64,000 bases of DNA from Synechococcus sp. CBW1107. GTDB lineage: Bacteria; Cyanobacteriota; Cyanobacteriia; PCC-6307; Cyanobiaceae. The notes below the pieces were generated by a model. It did no database searches. It worked only from the letters and a program-made list of their open reading frames with translations, and had not been told where the DNA came from. Both the position numbers and the translations under genes were made by a program. The stretch covers positions 2,418,001 to 2,482,000 of the forward strand of contig NZ_CP064908.1 of assembly GCF_015841355.1 (NCBI RefSeq). The letters are read 5' to 3'. Below, one piece after another: positions 9,043 to 18,869 of this stretch (the first letter of the stretch is position 1; every line of letters starts with the position of its first letter).

Positions 9043-11124
9043 TCAGCTTGAGGGCGGCAGGCGGACCTGCCGGAGAAAGGCCAGGAAACTGGCCCCCAGC
9101 CGCCGAGCACCGGCGCTGGAGAGGTGATCGGTGTCCCGCAGGAGTTCCAGTACGGCCTCATTGTCGCAACCCTTTCCACACAGAGCAGGAATGGGGTCGT
9201 AGAGCTGCACCTGTGCTGGAAGCACCTGCCGCAGGCGGCGATTGAGAGCGATGGCATGGTCGAGCTCCCTGGTCACGGTGCGCTCGCAGTCCTGCTTGGG
9301 TTGCACGTTGAACCAATCCGGTACGCAGTTGCGGATGTCCGGGTTACGAGGGGTGGCACCCACCAGCACCACCGCCCCCCCCCTGGCAGCGGCCTTCATG
9401 GCAAAGCGATCGAGACCCTGGCGATAGAGCTCCAGCTTCCGCTCGCCGGAGAGCACCGGCCGACCATCGCTTCCCAGGATGTCGTTGCGGGTGTCCCGCA
9501 GCTGGGAGCTGTCTCCGAGGTGACTGAGCAGGTAGCCGGTGATCACCACCACATCCCCCGGCCGGATGAATTCGAGCAGTTGCGATTCGGCCAGATCGAG
9601 GAACCGGGAGCAGATGGATTGGCTGTGGCCGTAGGGGGTGTTGGGGAAGAGGCAGCCGGTGTGGGCCAGCAGCGTCACTTCGGCGTTCCCCGCCTGCCGC
9701 ACATGGGCCAGCACCGGCGAGAAGGCCATGGCATGGCTGTCGCCGATCAGAAACACATGGGGCGGTGCAGGACTCCCCGTCGTGGAGGGAGTTCGCTCCG
9801 GCGGGGCGGTGCAGGTCTCGAGCAGCCGCGCAAAGCCCTCTGGGCTTGTGGGTCCCTGTTGATCCGTGTTGTTGAGCTCGCAGGCCTGCGGAGTGATGCG
9901 GGTGTCGGGGATCGCCAGGTTGCTCCACGGCTCCCGACGGGCATGGCTGTTGTGGTTGCCCAGGAAGATCTGGGCCTGCGCGTGACGATCCGTCCACACC
10001 AGCACCCAGGCCCCGACCAGGACGGTGAGAACCCCCGCCGAGATGGCGCGCCAGCGCCCTGCGGGAAACAGGCCCCGGCGCAGCGGGGCTTCCACCCAGC
10101 GGTAACTGGTCATGGCCAGGGCGATCATCAGGCCGATCTGGATCGGCAACGTCCACCACTGCACGCCGACCGTGAAACGACTGACATACAGCACGGGCCA
10201 GTGCCACAAATAGAGCGAATAGGAGAGCAGTCCGATCCCCACGGCATGGGGGTGACGGAGCAGGCCCGACACCTTCCCTTCCGGTTCCCTGAGCACCGCC
10301 GCGATCAACAGGGTCGTCAACACCACCATGAGCGGAGCCCCCACCGCCATCGCGCTGGTGGGAAGCCCCACGAGCGTGGCAAGCAGAAGACCCACCATCA
10401 CCGGCGCGGGCAAGGGAAACAGGGGCAGGCAACCTGCTGCCTGCGGGTCAGGCGACGACCCAGGGGGCGAAGACATCCCCAGATAGAGCAGACAACCAGA
10501 GCCCAGCTCCCAGAAGCGGGCCGGCATCAGGTAGAAGGCGTCGATCGGCTGACGCACCGACAGCACAAGGAAGGCCAGCAGCGAAAGCAGGCTGACAAGG
10601 GCCACCAGCCGGAACAGGCGACGACGGCCACCTGGCCGTGCCGCGGTGAAGCCGGTGGCCCAGAGCAGCACAGGAAAGATCACGTAGAACTGTTCCTCCA
10701 CCCCCAGCGACCACGTGTGGGTGAAGGCATTCAGCTGGGCGGGAGGCGCGAAGTAGTCGGTGGAGAGGTCGCGCAGGTGGAGATTGGCGTACCCGAGCAG
10801 GGAGGTGACGCCGGTCCGCAGCGACACCCCCGCCAGTGGATCGAACAGGCAGGCCAGCAGGCTGGTGATCATCACGCACACCACCAGGGTGGGCAGGATG
10901 CGCCGCACCCGCCGGGCATAGAAGCTCAGCAGCAGGTCGCCCAGACCCTTGCTCGCTGGCCGAGCGGCCAGGGATGCCGTGATCACGAACCCGGAGATCA
11001 CGAAGAAGATGTCGACGCCGAGATAACCGCTGGGCAGGAGGTTGCTGTCGAAGTGATGCAGGATCACGCTGAGCACGGCCAAAGCCCGCAGGCCGTCGAT
11101 CTCCGGCTTGTACCGAGTCCCCAT
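9043..11124 (-). CDS. Acyltransferase-3 / SGNH two-domain membrane protein (OafA-like)
   Basis: A 693-residue protein. Residues 1-380 form the multi-helix acyltransferase-3 domain: YKPEIDGLRALAVLSVILHHF, LGVDIFFVISGFVI, and the HTWSLGVEEQFY signature. Residues about 440-690 form a periplasmic SGNH domain with VFLIGDSHAM (GDS block) and DTDHLSSAGARRL (catalytic D-x-x-H). Such proteins O-acetylate envelope polysaccharides or O-antigen. The target is unknown here; no polysaccharide cluster surrounds it. It is monocistronic. Confidence 0.92.
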   Translation of the reverse strand: MGTRYKPEIDGLRALAVLSVILHHFDSNLLPSGYLGVDIFFVISGFVITASLAARPASKGLGDLLLSFYARRVRRILPTLVVCVMITSLLACLFDPLAGVSLRTGVTSLLGYANLHLRDLSTDYFAPPAQLNAFTHTWSLGVEEQFYVIFPVLLWATGFTAARPGGRRRLFRLVALVSLLSLLAFLVLSVRQPIDAFYLMPARFWELGSGCLLYLGMSSPPGSSPDPQAAGCLPLFPLPAPVMVGLLLATLVGLPTSAMAVGAPLMVVLTTLLIAAVLREPEGKVSGLLRHPHAVGIGLLSYSLYLWHWPVLYVSRFTVGVQWWTLPIQIGLMIALAMTSYRWVEAPLRRGLFPAGRWRAISAGVLTVLVGAWVLVWTDRHAQAQIFLGNHNSHARREPWSNLAIPDTRITPQACELNNTDQQGPTSPEGFARLLETCTAPPERTPSTTGSPAPPHVFLIGDSHAMAFSPVLAHVRQAGNAEVTLLAHTGCLFPNTPYGHSQSICSRFLDLAESQLLEFIRPGDVVVITGYLLSHLGDSSQLRDTRNDILGSDGRPVLSGERKLELYRQGLDRFAMKAAARGGAVVLVGATPRNPDIRNCVPDWFNVQPKQDCERTVTRELDHAIALNRRLRQVLPAQVQLYDPIPALCGKGCDNEAVLELLRDTDHLSSAGARRLGASFLAFLRQVRLPPSS

Positions 11125-11294
11125 TCAGGCCGCAATCGTGACCGATACCTGATGAACCTATAAGGGCCAGCTCGTGGAGCTGACCCGTGACCCGTCAATC
11201 GCCCCCTGGAAAGCGCCCGGCAACGGCACCATGAGCCTGTGGCAAGCCTGAACTCCTGCGACTGCTTACGATCCGCGCCGACGGTTCCGTGCTG

Positions 11295-12542
11295 ATGGCT
11301 GAAACGACCCCTCCCCCTCTGCCGCCATGGCTGGAGCGTGGACTGGCCGACCTGTTCCCCGCCGGCCCGTGGGCGGATCCGGACCAGAACCTGGTGGCGC
11401 GCCTGGCAGAGGCGGATCACCGAGGTCAGCCCCTGCGGGTGAAGCTGGGCATCGATCCCACCGGCTCCGACATCCACCTCGGGCACAGCATCCTGTTCCG
11501 CAAGCTGCGGGCTTTCCAGGACGCCGGCCACACCGCCGTGCTGATCATCGGCGACTTCACCGCCCGCATCGGCGATCCCACCGGCAAGAGCGCCACCCGG
11601 GTGCAGCTGGACGCCGCCCAGGTGGAGGCCAACGCCGACACCTACCTGGTGCAGCTGGGGCTCGGGCAGTCGCCGGATCGGGCCCTGCTGGATTTCGAGA
11701 CCCCCGGTCGGTTGGAGGTGCGCCGCAACGGTGAGTGGCTGGCGGGGATGGACCTGCCGGCGGTGATCGATTTGCTGGGCATGGCCACGGTGGGCCAGAT
11801 GCTGGCCAAGGAGGACTTCGCCAACCGCTACGGCGGCGGGACGCCGATCAGCCTGCATGAGTTCCTCTACCCGCTGCTGCAGGGCTACGACTCGGTGGCG
11901 GTGCGCGCCGACGTGGAGCTGGGTGGCACCGACCAGAAATTCAACGTGGCCATGGGACGGGATCTGCAGCGCCATTTCGGCCTGCGGCCCCAGTTCGGCC
12001 TGCTGCTTCCGATCCTGCCGGGCCTTGACGGGGTGCAGAAGATGAGCAAGAGCCTGGGCAACACGGTGGGGCTGACGGAGGACCCCCTGTCGATGTATTC
12101 GAAATTGGAGAAGGTCCCCGATGCGGTGGTGGACGACTACATCACCCTGCTCACCGATCTGGATCCCGACACCCTTCCTGGGGATGCCCGGGAGCGCCAG
12201 AAGGCCATGGCTCTGGCCATCACCGCCAGCCGACATGGCCTGGAGGCCGCCAGCGCCGCCCAGGCCGATGCCGCCAACCTGGTGGCTGGGGAGATGGCGG
12301 CCCGAACGGTCCCGGAGACCTCCCTCGCCCCCGTCACCTTCCCGGCCAAGGCTTTCCATCTGCTCAGTGCCCTTGGCCTCTGCGCCAGCAGCAGCGAGGC
12401 GCGGCGTCAGATCCAGGGCGGTGGGGTGCGCCTTGATGGAGAGAAGCTCACGGATGTGAACCGCAGCTTCAGCGCCGCCTCCGAGCTGGAGGGCCGGGTG
12501 CTGCAACTGGGTAAGAAGACATTCCTGCGGCTGGTGACGTGA
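11295..12542 (+). CDS. tyrS: Tyrosyl-tRNA synthetase
   Basis: Charges tRNA-Tyr. The 415-residue class I synthetase has the HIGH-type motif HLGHS after [11 protein letters not shown], the KMSKS motif exactly (VQKMSKSLG), and a C-terminal S4-like RNA-binding segment ([20 protein letters not shown]). ATG 11295 is taken; a GTG two codons upstream is equally possible. The stop overlaps the pyrF GTG start by four bases, coupling the two. Confidence 0.97.
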   Translation: MAETTPPPLPPWLERGLADLFPAGPWADPDQNLVARLAEADHRGQPLRVKLGIDPTGSDIHLGHSILFRKLRAFQDAGHTAVLIIGDFTARIGDPTGKSATRVQLDAAQVEANADTYLVQLGLGQSPDRALLDFETPGRLEVRRNGEWLAGMDLPAVIDLLGMATVGQMLAKEDFANRYGGGTPISLHEFLYPLLQGYDSVAVRADVELGGTDQKFNVAMGRDLQRHFGLRPQFGLLLPILPGLDGVQKMSKSLGNTVGLTEDPLSMYSKLEKVPDAVVDDYITLLTDLDPDTLPGDARERQKAMALAITASRHGLEAASAAQADAANLVAGEMAARTVPETSLAPVTFPAKAFHLLSALGLCASSSEARRQIQGGGVRLDGEKLTDVNRSFSAASELEGRVLQLGKKTFLRLVT

Positions 12543-13294
12543 GCCCTGCCGTGACCATCCCAGGGAGCGACGCGGCGGCGGCGGAGAGAATCATCGTGGC
12601 TCTCGATCGCCCCGATGCCCCCTCGGCGCTGGCGCTGGTGGCCTCGATTCCCGATCTGCTCTGGGTGAAGGTGGGGCTGGAGCTGTTCTGTTCCGCCGGC
12701 CCCGACGTGGTGCGGCAGCTGCGCGGTGAGGGCCTGCGGGTGTTCCTTGATCTCAAGTTCCACGACATCCCGGCCACGATGGCCGGGGCCTGCCGCAGAG
12801 CCGCCCGGCTCGGGGCGGAGCTGATCACCGTCCATGCCTGCTCCGGCCGCGAAGCCCTGGCAGCGGCCCAGGCCGGCGCCTGCGAGGGGGCGGCCCGGGA
12901 GGGCCTGGACTCCCCCACTCTGCTGGCGGTCACCGTGCTCACCAGCTGGGATGCGGCGCGCTTCAGGGCGGAGCTGGCGGTGACGGAATCCCCCGACGAC
13001 TACGTGCCCCGACTGGCGGCCCTGGCGGTGGCCGCCGGCATCGGCGGCGCGGTCTGCTCCCCCCACGAGGTGGCTGTCCTGCGCGGGGCCCACCCCGAGC
13101 CCTTCGCCCTGGTCACCCCCGGCATCCGTCCTGCCGGAGCCCCGGCGGGCGACCAGCGGCGGGTGATGACCCCTGCAGCCGCCATCAACGCCGGAGCGAG
13201 CCGGCTGGTGATCGGCCGGCCGATCAGTGCCGCTGCCGATCCGGCGGCCGCTTTCGCGGCCTGCTGCGCTGAGCTGTCCATACTTGGCCGGTGA
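12539..13294 (+). CDS. pyrF: Orotidine 5'-phosphate decarboxylase
   Basis: Last step of UMP synthesis. The 251-residue TIM-barrel protein has the catalytic D-x-K-x-x-D signature in [10 protein letters not shown], the N-terminal IIVALDRPD, and the phosphate-binding VTPGIRPAG plus SRLVIGRPI at the C-terminus. Start is GTG overlapping the tyrS stop (GTGA). A second in-frame GTG four codons later is an alternative. Confidence 0.97.
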   Translation: MSPAVTIPGSDAAAAERIIVALDRPDAPSALALVASIPDLLWVKVGLELFCSAGPDVVRQLRGEGLRVFLDLKFHDIPATMAGACRRAARLGAELITVHACSGREALAAAQAGACEGAAREGLDSPTLLAVTVLTSWDAARFRAELAVTESPDDYVPRLAALAVAAGIGGAVCSPHEVAVLRGAHPEPFALVTPGIRPAGAPAGDQRRVMTPAAAINAGASRLVIGRPISAAADPAAAFAACCAELSILGR

Positions 13295-13310
13295 TCTCCG
13301 GGCCTAACCG

Positions 13311-13994
13311 ATGCGACGGATCCTTGCCGCCCTCGTGGCCCTGCTGCTGCTCTGGCCCGGCCAGGGCGCCTGGGCTGCGGCGCCAGTCTTCACGCTTCCG
13401 GCCCTTCCCTATGCCGTTGACGCCCTGGAGCCGGCGATTGATGCCACCACGATGACGATCCACCACGACCGTCATCACCAGGCCTACGTGGACAACCTCA
13501 ACGCCGCCGTGGCCGGGGATCCCTCCCTGGCTGGCCTCAGCCTCGAACAGGTGCTGTCCCGGGCCTCCACAACTCCGGAGGCTGTCCGCAACAATGCCGG
13601 TGGCCACTGGAACCATTCGTTCTTCTGGGCCTCGCTCACCCGGCCCGGGCAGGAGGATGAGCCCAGCCCAGCCCTGCGGGAGGCCCTGGTGCGCGACTTC
13701 GGCTCCATGGAGCAGTTCCGCTCCGCCTTCCGGGCCGCGGGTCTGGCTCGCTTCGGATCCGGCTGGGTGTGGCTGATCACGGATTCCGAGGGCAAGCTTC
13801 AGGTGATCTCCACTCCCAACCAGGACAATCCCCTGATGGACCTGGCTCCGGTGGGCGGCACGCCCCTGCTGGCCAACGATGTCTGGGAGCACGCCTACTA
13901 CCTCAAGTACCAGAACCGCCGCGCCGACTACCTCGACGCCTGGTGGTCCGTGGTCGATTGGTCAGTGGTCTCCGACCGCTATGCCGCCCGCTAG
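13311..13994 (+). CDS. sodA: Exported Mn-type superoxide dismutase
   Basis: Converts superoxide to peroxide and oxygen. The 227-residue protein starts with a signal peptide (RRILAALVALLLLWPGQGAWA) so it should act in the periplasm, thylakoid lumen or on a membrane. Metal ligands are seen in TIHHDRHHQAYV, GGHWNHSFFW and [11 protein letters not shown]. The discriminating residues are Mn-type: Gly98 in NNAGGHW and a Gln in TPNQDNPL, opposite to the other SOD at 26081-26680. It is 16 bases after pyrF. Confidence 0.93.
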   Translation: MRRILAALVALLLLWPGQGAWAAAPVFTLPALPYAVDALEPAIDATTMTIHHDRHHQAYVDNLNAAVAGDPSLAGLSLEQVLSRASTTPEAVRNNAGGHWNHSFFWASLTRPGQEDEPSPALREALVRDFGSMEQFRSAFRAAGLARFGSGWVWLITDSEGKLQVISTPNQDNPLMDLAPVGGTPLLANDVWEHAYYLKYQNRRADYLDAWWSVVDWSVVSDRYAAR

Positions 13995-14025
13995 CGCCCC
14001 CGTTCTCGCCGCCCACTGACCACCG

Positions 14026-15366
14026 ATGCCCCGCGCTGGGATCCAGGCCGCTCAACCGGCTCTTCGCTTCATCCCGCCGGACTACAGCCGCTGGATGTAC
14101 AGCCTCTGCCGGGCTGCCTTGCCATGGCTGTTGCGCGCCCGGGGTCTGGTGCACTTCGAGACCAGCGGCAGCGAGAGCCTCGCCGCCCTGTTCGCCGAGG
14201 CCCAGAGTGGCCGTTGTCGCTTGCTGATTGCCTTCCGCCATCCGAGCACGACCGACCCGCTGGTGATGGCCCAGCTGCTCTGGCGCGAGGTCCCTCGTGC
14301 GGCACGACGCCATGGGCTGAGCCTCAAGGCCCCGGTCCACAGCCAGTTTCTCTACGACCGCGGGATCCCCCTCTGGGCGGGGGCGGCGGCAGGCTGGATC
14401 CTCTCGAAGCTGGGCGGCATTCCGATCCAGCGGGGCAAGCTCGATCGCCTGGCCCTCAGGACGGCCCGCGAGCTCTTCGCTCACGGGCCGTTCCCCCTGG
14501 CGATCGCCCCGGAGGGCGTCACCAACAACCATGGTGAGCTGGTCAGTCCCCTCGAACCCGGTCTGGCCCAGATGGCCTTCTGGTGCTGTGAGGATCTGGC
14601 GGCTGCGGGGCGCCACGAGCGGGTGCTGATCGTGCCGATCGGACTTCAGTACCTCTCCACCAGTGATGACTGGAGAGCGATTGATCGCCTGCTGGGGCGC
14701 CTGGAGGACCTGATCGGTCTCTCCACCACCTCCTCCCGGCGGCCAGCCGATCCCGACCAGGTCCTGGAGCCTCGCTACCAGCGGCTGATCGCCCTCTCGG
14801 AGCGGCTGCTCTCGCTGTTGGAGGGCTTCTATCACCTCAGTGAACACGTCCCGGCGGTTGACCTCCTCGAGCGGCTGGACCGTCTGCGGGAGCAGGCCCT
14901 GTCCGTGGCCGAGGCCCACTTCCAGCTCTCCCCACGAGGCAGCGTCATCGAGCGCTGCCGCCGCATCGAGCAGGCGGCCTGGGCCTGCATCTACCGCGAC
15001 GACCTGGAGGAGCTCTCCGAGGTGGAGCGCAGCCTGGCTGACTGGGCGGCACGGGAGGCCGACCTCCGTATGGCCCACATGCGCCTGGTGGAGCACTTCG
15101 CGACGCTGAGCGGGTCCTACGTCGCCGAAAAGCCCAGCATCGATCGCTACGGGGAGGTGTTGATGATCTTCTGGCGGGCAGTCGCCTGGATCCGTGGCCG
15201 CGAGGAGGAGCGACCGCCCGCTCTCGGCCCCTGGCGGGTGCGCATGGTGGTGGCGGAGCCCATCGATGTGCTCGAGTGCAGCGGCGCGTACCGCCGCGAC
15301 CGCCGTGGAGCCGTGGAGCGGCTCACCGCTGAGCTGCGGGAGCGGCTGGAGGCGGCGATCGGCTGA
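14026..15366 (+). CDS. PlsC-like 1-acylglycerol-3-phosphate acyltransferase family protein
   Basis: A 446-residue protein whose first 210 residues carry the acyltransferase blocks: FRHPSTTDPL (H-x4-D catalytic motif), GGIPIQRGK, and APEGVTNNHGEL (glycerolphosphate-binding EG). The C-terminal 230 residues are helical and not recognised. Such enzymes acylate lysophosphatidate in membrane lipid synthesis, but the long C-terminus makes the substrate uncertain. ATG start, 31 bases after the SOD; converges on a glycosyltransferase. Confidence 0.82.
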   Translation: MPRAGIQAAQPALRFIPPDYSRWMYSLCRAALPWLLRARGLVHFETSGSESLAALFAEAQSGRCRLLIAFRHPSTTDPLVMAQLLWREVPRAARRHGLSLKAPVHSQFLYDRGIPLWAGAAAGWILSKLGGIPIQRGKLDRLALRTARELFAHGPFPLAIAPEGVTNNHGELVSPLEPGLAQMAFWCCEDLAAAGRHERVLIVPIGLQYLSTSDDWRAIDRLLGRLEDLIGLSTTSSRRPADPDQVLEPRYQRLIALSERLLSLLEGFYHLSEHVPAVDLLERLDRLREQALSVAEAHFQLSPRGSVIERCRRIEQAAWACIYRDDLEELSEVERSLADWAAREADLRMAHMRLVEHFATLSGSYVAEKPSIDRYGEVLMIFWRAVAWIRGREEERPPALGPWRVRMVVAEPIDVLECSGAYRRDRRGAVERLTAELRERLEAAIG

Positions 15367-15376
15367 GGCTCGAGGC

Positions 15377-16615
15377 TCAGGCGGCGAGGCTGCCCTGGGG
15401 CACAAGATCGGCGTAGAGCCGCTCCAGCTGGGCGATGTTGCTGGCCAGGGTGTAGCGCTCCAGGACCCGCTCCCGGGCGCGGCGGCCCAGCTCGGTGGTC
15501 AGCACCGGCTGGTCGCGCAGCACCGGGAGCAGGGTGCGCAGCTGGGTGGTCACGCCCTGGGTGCTGATCACGATGCCCGCGCCGCCTTCCAGCACTTCGC
15601 CGTCAGCGCCGGCATCGGTGGCCACACAGGCGGTGCCGCTGGCCATCGCCTCCAGCAGGGCCAGGGAGAGTCCCTCCACCAACGAGGGCAGCAGGAACAC
15701 ATCGGCTGCCTGCAGCAGGGCGACCCGTTGGTGCAGGTTGGCTTCGTATCCCCACCAGAGCACATCGTGCTCGTCGCTGTTGCCCTGCAGGGCCTGACGC
15801 AGAGGGCCATCACCGACGATCACCAGCAGGCAGCCCGCCGGCTTCACCAGCCGCCAGGCCCGCAGCAGCGCTTCCACGTTTTTCTCGGTGGCCAGCCGTC
15901 CCATGTAGAGGAAGAGGCGGCGCGGGCCCAGGCGGGCTCGGAGAGTGGTCAGTTCTCGTGAGGGTGATGTCGGGTCGGGGGGGCACCACAGGTCGGGATC
16001 GACGCCGTTGGGAATCACGGCCAGCCGCTCCTCCCGCACCCCCAGCCGTGCCAGCACCTCAGCCTGGAGCTCGGAGAAGACGATCACACGATCGAAGCGG
16101 GCCAGGGCCGGTGCGTAGAGCTGATACGTGAGCTGCTGGGTTCCGGCTGTGATGTTACGCAGCCCGGCATCGAAGGCTGGATGGAACGTGGCCACCAGCG
16201 GGACCCCCAGGTGCTGGCAGAGATCCGGCAGACGGAAATCGAGGGGGGAGAGGGTGAGGCTGGCATGCACCAGATCGGGTCGCAGGCGCTCCAGCGATTC
16301 GCGTAGCTCCCTCTGGGCTCCCGGTGATGGAATCGTGTACACCTGGGATTTCACCAGGTAGGGCAGCGTCACATCATCCCCGCCGGGACCGGTGTGATCC
16401 GTTGGGACCTGGCTTCCGGATGGGCTGGCCTCAACCTGATGGCCCGTGTCCCAGGAACGCCCCAGGCCGGCGGCTGGAGTGTCGAAATGGATGAAGCTGA
16501 CCTGATGGCCGTGTTCCCGAAGCCGCTCGGTGGTGGAGAGGCTGTAGGTGACGTTGCCGCAGAAGGGTGACTTCTTGCCCAGCCACGCAATGTGGGCCAA
16601 CGGTTCAGGCCTCAT
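15377..16615 (-). CDS. Glycosyltransferase family 1/4 protein
   Basis: A 412-residue GT-B fold enzyme. The N-domain includes HIAWLGKKSPFCGNVTYSL; the C-domain has VIPNGVD, LFLYMGRLATEKNVEALL and the E-x7-E block VEGLSLALLEAMASGT that binds the nucleotide sugar. Acceptor and product are unknown; close cyanobacterial relatives make glycolipids or sucrose-type sugars. It lies 12 bases downstream of the MFS gene on the same strand, so they may be cotranscribed. Confidence 0.88.
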   Translation of the reverse strand: MRPEPLAHIAWLGKKSPFCGNVTYSLSTTERLREHGHQVSFIHFDTPAAGLGRSWDTGHQVEASPSGSQVPTDHTGPGGDDVTLPYLVKSQVYTIPSPGAQRELRESLERLRPDLVHASLTLSPLDFRLPDLCQHLGVPLVATFHPAFDAGLRNITAGTQQLTYQLYAPALARFDRVIVFSELQAEVLARLGVREERLAVIPNGVDPDLWCPPDPTSPSRELTTLRARLGPRRLFLYMGRLATEKNVEALLRAWRLVKPAGCLLVIVGDGPLRQALQGNSDEHDVLWWGYEANLHQRVALLQAADVFLLPSLVEGLSLALLEAMASGTACVATDAGADGEVLEGGAGIVISTQGVTTQLRTLLPVLRDQPVLTTELGRRARERVLERYTLASNIAQLERLYADLVPQGSLAA

Positions 16616-16627
16616 CCTGGGGGCACG

Positions 16628-18091
16628 CTAGCAGCGTTGCCAGGGCTTCTCCATCAGGATCGCGATCAGGGTGATCGCCGCCAGTCCCCAGAGAACCGGC
16701 ATCAGTCCATAGCGGCTCACCACCGCTCCGGCCAGCACCAGAGGCAGGCTGAGCGCCACGTTGATCAGGTTGTTCTGCAGGCCGAAGACCTTGCCTCGCA
16801 TGGCTTCCGGGGTGTCGTCCTGGATGGTGGTCTGGGACGGGATCGCCACCAGGGCAGCGCCGATGCCGAGCAGACCGCACAGGCCGAGGGTGAGCCACAG
16901 GCTTCCTCGTCCCTGGCCGAGCAGCACCAGGCTGAAGGCAATCAGCGCCAGGCCGGTGGAGGCCATGCGCCGGCGGTTGACGCCCTGGCCCAGCTGGGCC
17001 ACGCCGAGGGCGCCACATGCCATGCCCACGCCGCTCATGGCCAGCAGGGTGCCGAAGCGGGTGGGGCCCAGCCCTTCGATGGCCGAAGCCAGGCTGATCG
17101 CCAGCACATAGAGCGCCGCGAGGATGCTGTACAGCAGAACGAGCTGCAACAGGGCCCGCCGCACGCTGGCCCGTTCGCGCAGTACCTCGATGCCTTCGGC
17201 GATCTCACTCCAGACGCTGGTTCCCCGCTCCACCCGCTCCGGCTCGTCCATCCGGATCGTGCTGATGCACAGGGCCGCCAGCCCGTAACAGACCGGCAGC
17301 AGCACGAATTCCCCACCACTGATGCCGATCGTCTTGAGGCTGGAGCGCAACAGCCGCAACACCGGATCACCGATGGCAAAGCCCACGATCGTGGCTCCCA
17401 TGCTGGTGGCCTGATAGAGCGAGATGGCCGCGAGCATGCGTGGTCTCGGGACCAGCAGCGGGATTGCAGCCTGCTCGGCAGGTGCGAAGAACTGGGTGAG
17501 CACCGACTCCAGAAAGGTCATGGCGACCAGGCCCCAGTAGCCCCAGCTCAGTCCCAGCCACTGGGGCCCGGGCAGCAGCGCCAGAGGAGCCAGCAGGGTG
17601 AGGCCGGCCCGCAGGCCGTTGGAGGCCACCATCACCTGGCGCTTGGGCCAGCGGTCGGCCCAGACACCGGCCACGGTGCCCAGCACCATCGCCGGCACGG
17701 TGTTCGCCACATAGATCCCCGTCGCCAGAAGGGTGATCATCTGGGCGCGGGTTTCGAGATCAAGCCGCAGGCTGGCCGCTGCCTCGGCCAGCACCATGTT
17801 GTTCTGGGGGGTGTCCGTCACCCAGTACTGGGCGATCAGGAACACCATCAGCACGATGTAGAACTTGTCGGCCAGCTGGGAGAAGATCTGCCCCAGCCAG
17901 AGCCTGCGGAAATCGGGAAGGGCGAGCACGGCCTGCAGCCCGTCGGTGCGTGAGCCGCTGACCTCCACAGCATCCGGGCTGGTGTCCCCGGATGGTTCCG
18001 GGGGGGGCGTGGCGGTCGGCCGGGACAATCCGCTCCAGGTGTCAGTCGTTCGGCGGCAATGATGGCGCAGCGCCCTGTCGCCCCTGAACAT
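16628..18091 (-). CDS. Major facilitator superfamily transporter
   Basis: A 487-residue membrane protein with roughly 12 hydrophobic helices. The segment VAGVWADRWPKRQVM matches the MFS loop 2-3 signature (G-x3-D-R-x-x-R), and the overall layout resembles the MFS_3/enterobactin exporter (EntS) branch. Substrate unknown. The first 50 bases overlap recO and the first 50 residues are Pro/Ser/Thr-rich; a GTG at 17968 is a possible later start. Confidence 0.88.
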   Translation of the reverse strand: MFRGDRALRHHCRRTTDTWSGLSRPTATPPPEPSGDTSPDAVEVSGSRTDGLQAVLALPDFRRLWLGQIFSQLADKFYIVLMVFLIAQYWVTDTPQNNMVLAEAAASLRLDLETRAQMITLLATGIYVANTVPAMVLGTVAGVWADRWPKRQVMVASNGLRAGLTLLAPLALLPGPQWLGLSWGYWGLVAMTFLESVLTQFFAPAEQAAIPLLVPRPRMLAAISLYQATSMGATIVGFAIGDPVLRLLRSSLKTIGISGGEFVLLPVCYGLAALCISTIRMDEPERVERGTSVWSEIAEGIEVLRERASVRRALLQLVLLYSILAALYVLAISLASAIEGLGPTRFGTLLAMSGVGMACGALGVAQLGQGVNRRRMASTGLALIAFSLVLLGQGRGSLWLTLGLCGLLGIGAALVAIPSQTTIQDDTPEAMRGKVFGLQNNLINVALSLPLVLAGAVVSRYGLMPVLWGLAAITLIAILMEKPWQRC

Positions 18092-18869
18092 CGCTGCTGA
18101 AGCAGCCCTGCAGCAGGCGCAGGGCTTTCCCCCGGCGGCCGAGGTGCTGGAGGCACCACATCTGCACCAGGTCCAGCAGCCTCAGCCAGACCCAGGCCGG
18201 TCCCATCAGGGTGCCGTCGCGGCAGCGGGGGAGACCGGGCCGCGGCAGCCGTTGCAGCAGGGCCAGCTCGGAGGCGGTCAGCACCATCATCGCCCCGGCC
18301 ACAGCGCCGATCACCAGGCCCTCACTGGGCAGCAGGCTGCAGCGCCAGTCGCGGTTGTCCAGGGGGGGGGCGAGAGGCTCGCCGGTGCGGGCACAGCTCT
18401 GCAGCGGCAGCCCATAGCCTCCCAGGGCCAGCAGGTGCACATGTCCGTGCACGGCGATCGCCAGTGCTTCAAGGTTGTCCTGGCGCTCGGACACCACCTG
18501 CTCCAGGCGGTGGAGCTGAAGGGTCAGGTCGTCCAGGGCACCGGCTACCCCATCCCCGTCGGGCACCAGATGCAGGCAGAGCTCCGCCAGCGACTGGGCG
18601 GCAGCGAGCGTCTCCAGGCGCTGGCCCAGCTGGCCGAAGCTGTGGATCACCCGCAGCTGGCGCACTCGCCGCAGGCCGCGGCCTCCGCCGATCTGGAGCC
18701 GCAGCTGGGACAGGGGCACCGCCGCCGCCAGGCTGCTGCGGGGGCGCCGGGCTCCCGGCACCGCCAGGCGGCTGAGGCCGCCGTCTTCGCTGAGCAGGGT
18801 GAGCAGCCGGTCATGCTCCCCCAGGGGGCCGCATTTCAGCGAGAGACCCTCAAGCGATTCCTCGGGCAT
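18042..18869 (-). CDS. recO: DNA repair protein RecO
   Basis: Recombination mediator that with RecR loads RecA on SSB-coated DNA. The 275-residue protein has an N-terminal OB-fold (SLKCGPLGEHDRLLTLLSEDGG, LSRLAVPGARRPRS) and a helical C-terminal part with RTGEPLAPPL in place of the zinc site, where cysteines are mostly missing. Start overlaps the deoC stop by one base; its end overlaps the MFS gene by 50 bases. Confidence 0.9.
   Translation of the reverse strand: MPEESLEGLSLKCGPLGEHDRLLTLLSEDGGLSRLAVPGARRPRSSLAAAVPLSQLRLQIGGGRGLRRVRQLRVIHSFGQLGQRLETLAAAQSLAELCLHLVPDGDGVAGALDDLTLQLHRLEQVVSERQDNLEALAIAVHGHVHLLALGGYGLPLQSCARTGEPLAPPLDNRDWRCSLLPSEGLVIGAVAGAMMVLTASELALLQRLPRPGLPRCRDGTLMGPAWVWLRLLDLVQMWCLQHLGRRGKALRLLQGCFSSDVQGRQGAAPSLPPND

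Noticed and set aside
9124-11163. 679-residue open frame on plus, opposite the acyltransferase-3 gene
   Set aside because: Gln/His/Arg/Gly-rich shadow of a high-GC gene on the minus strand; no domain.
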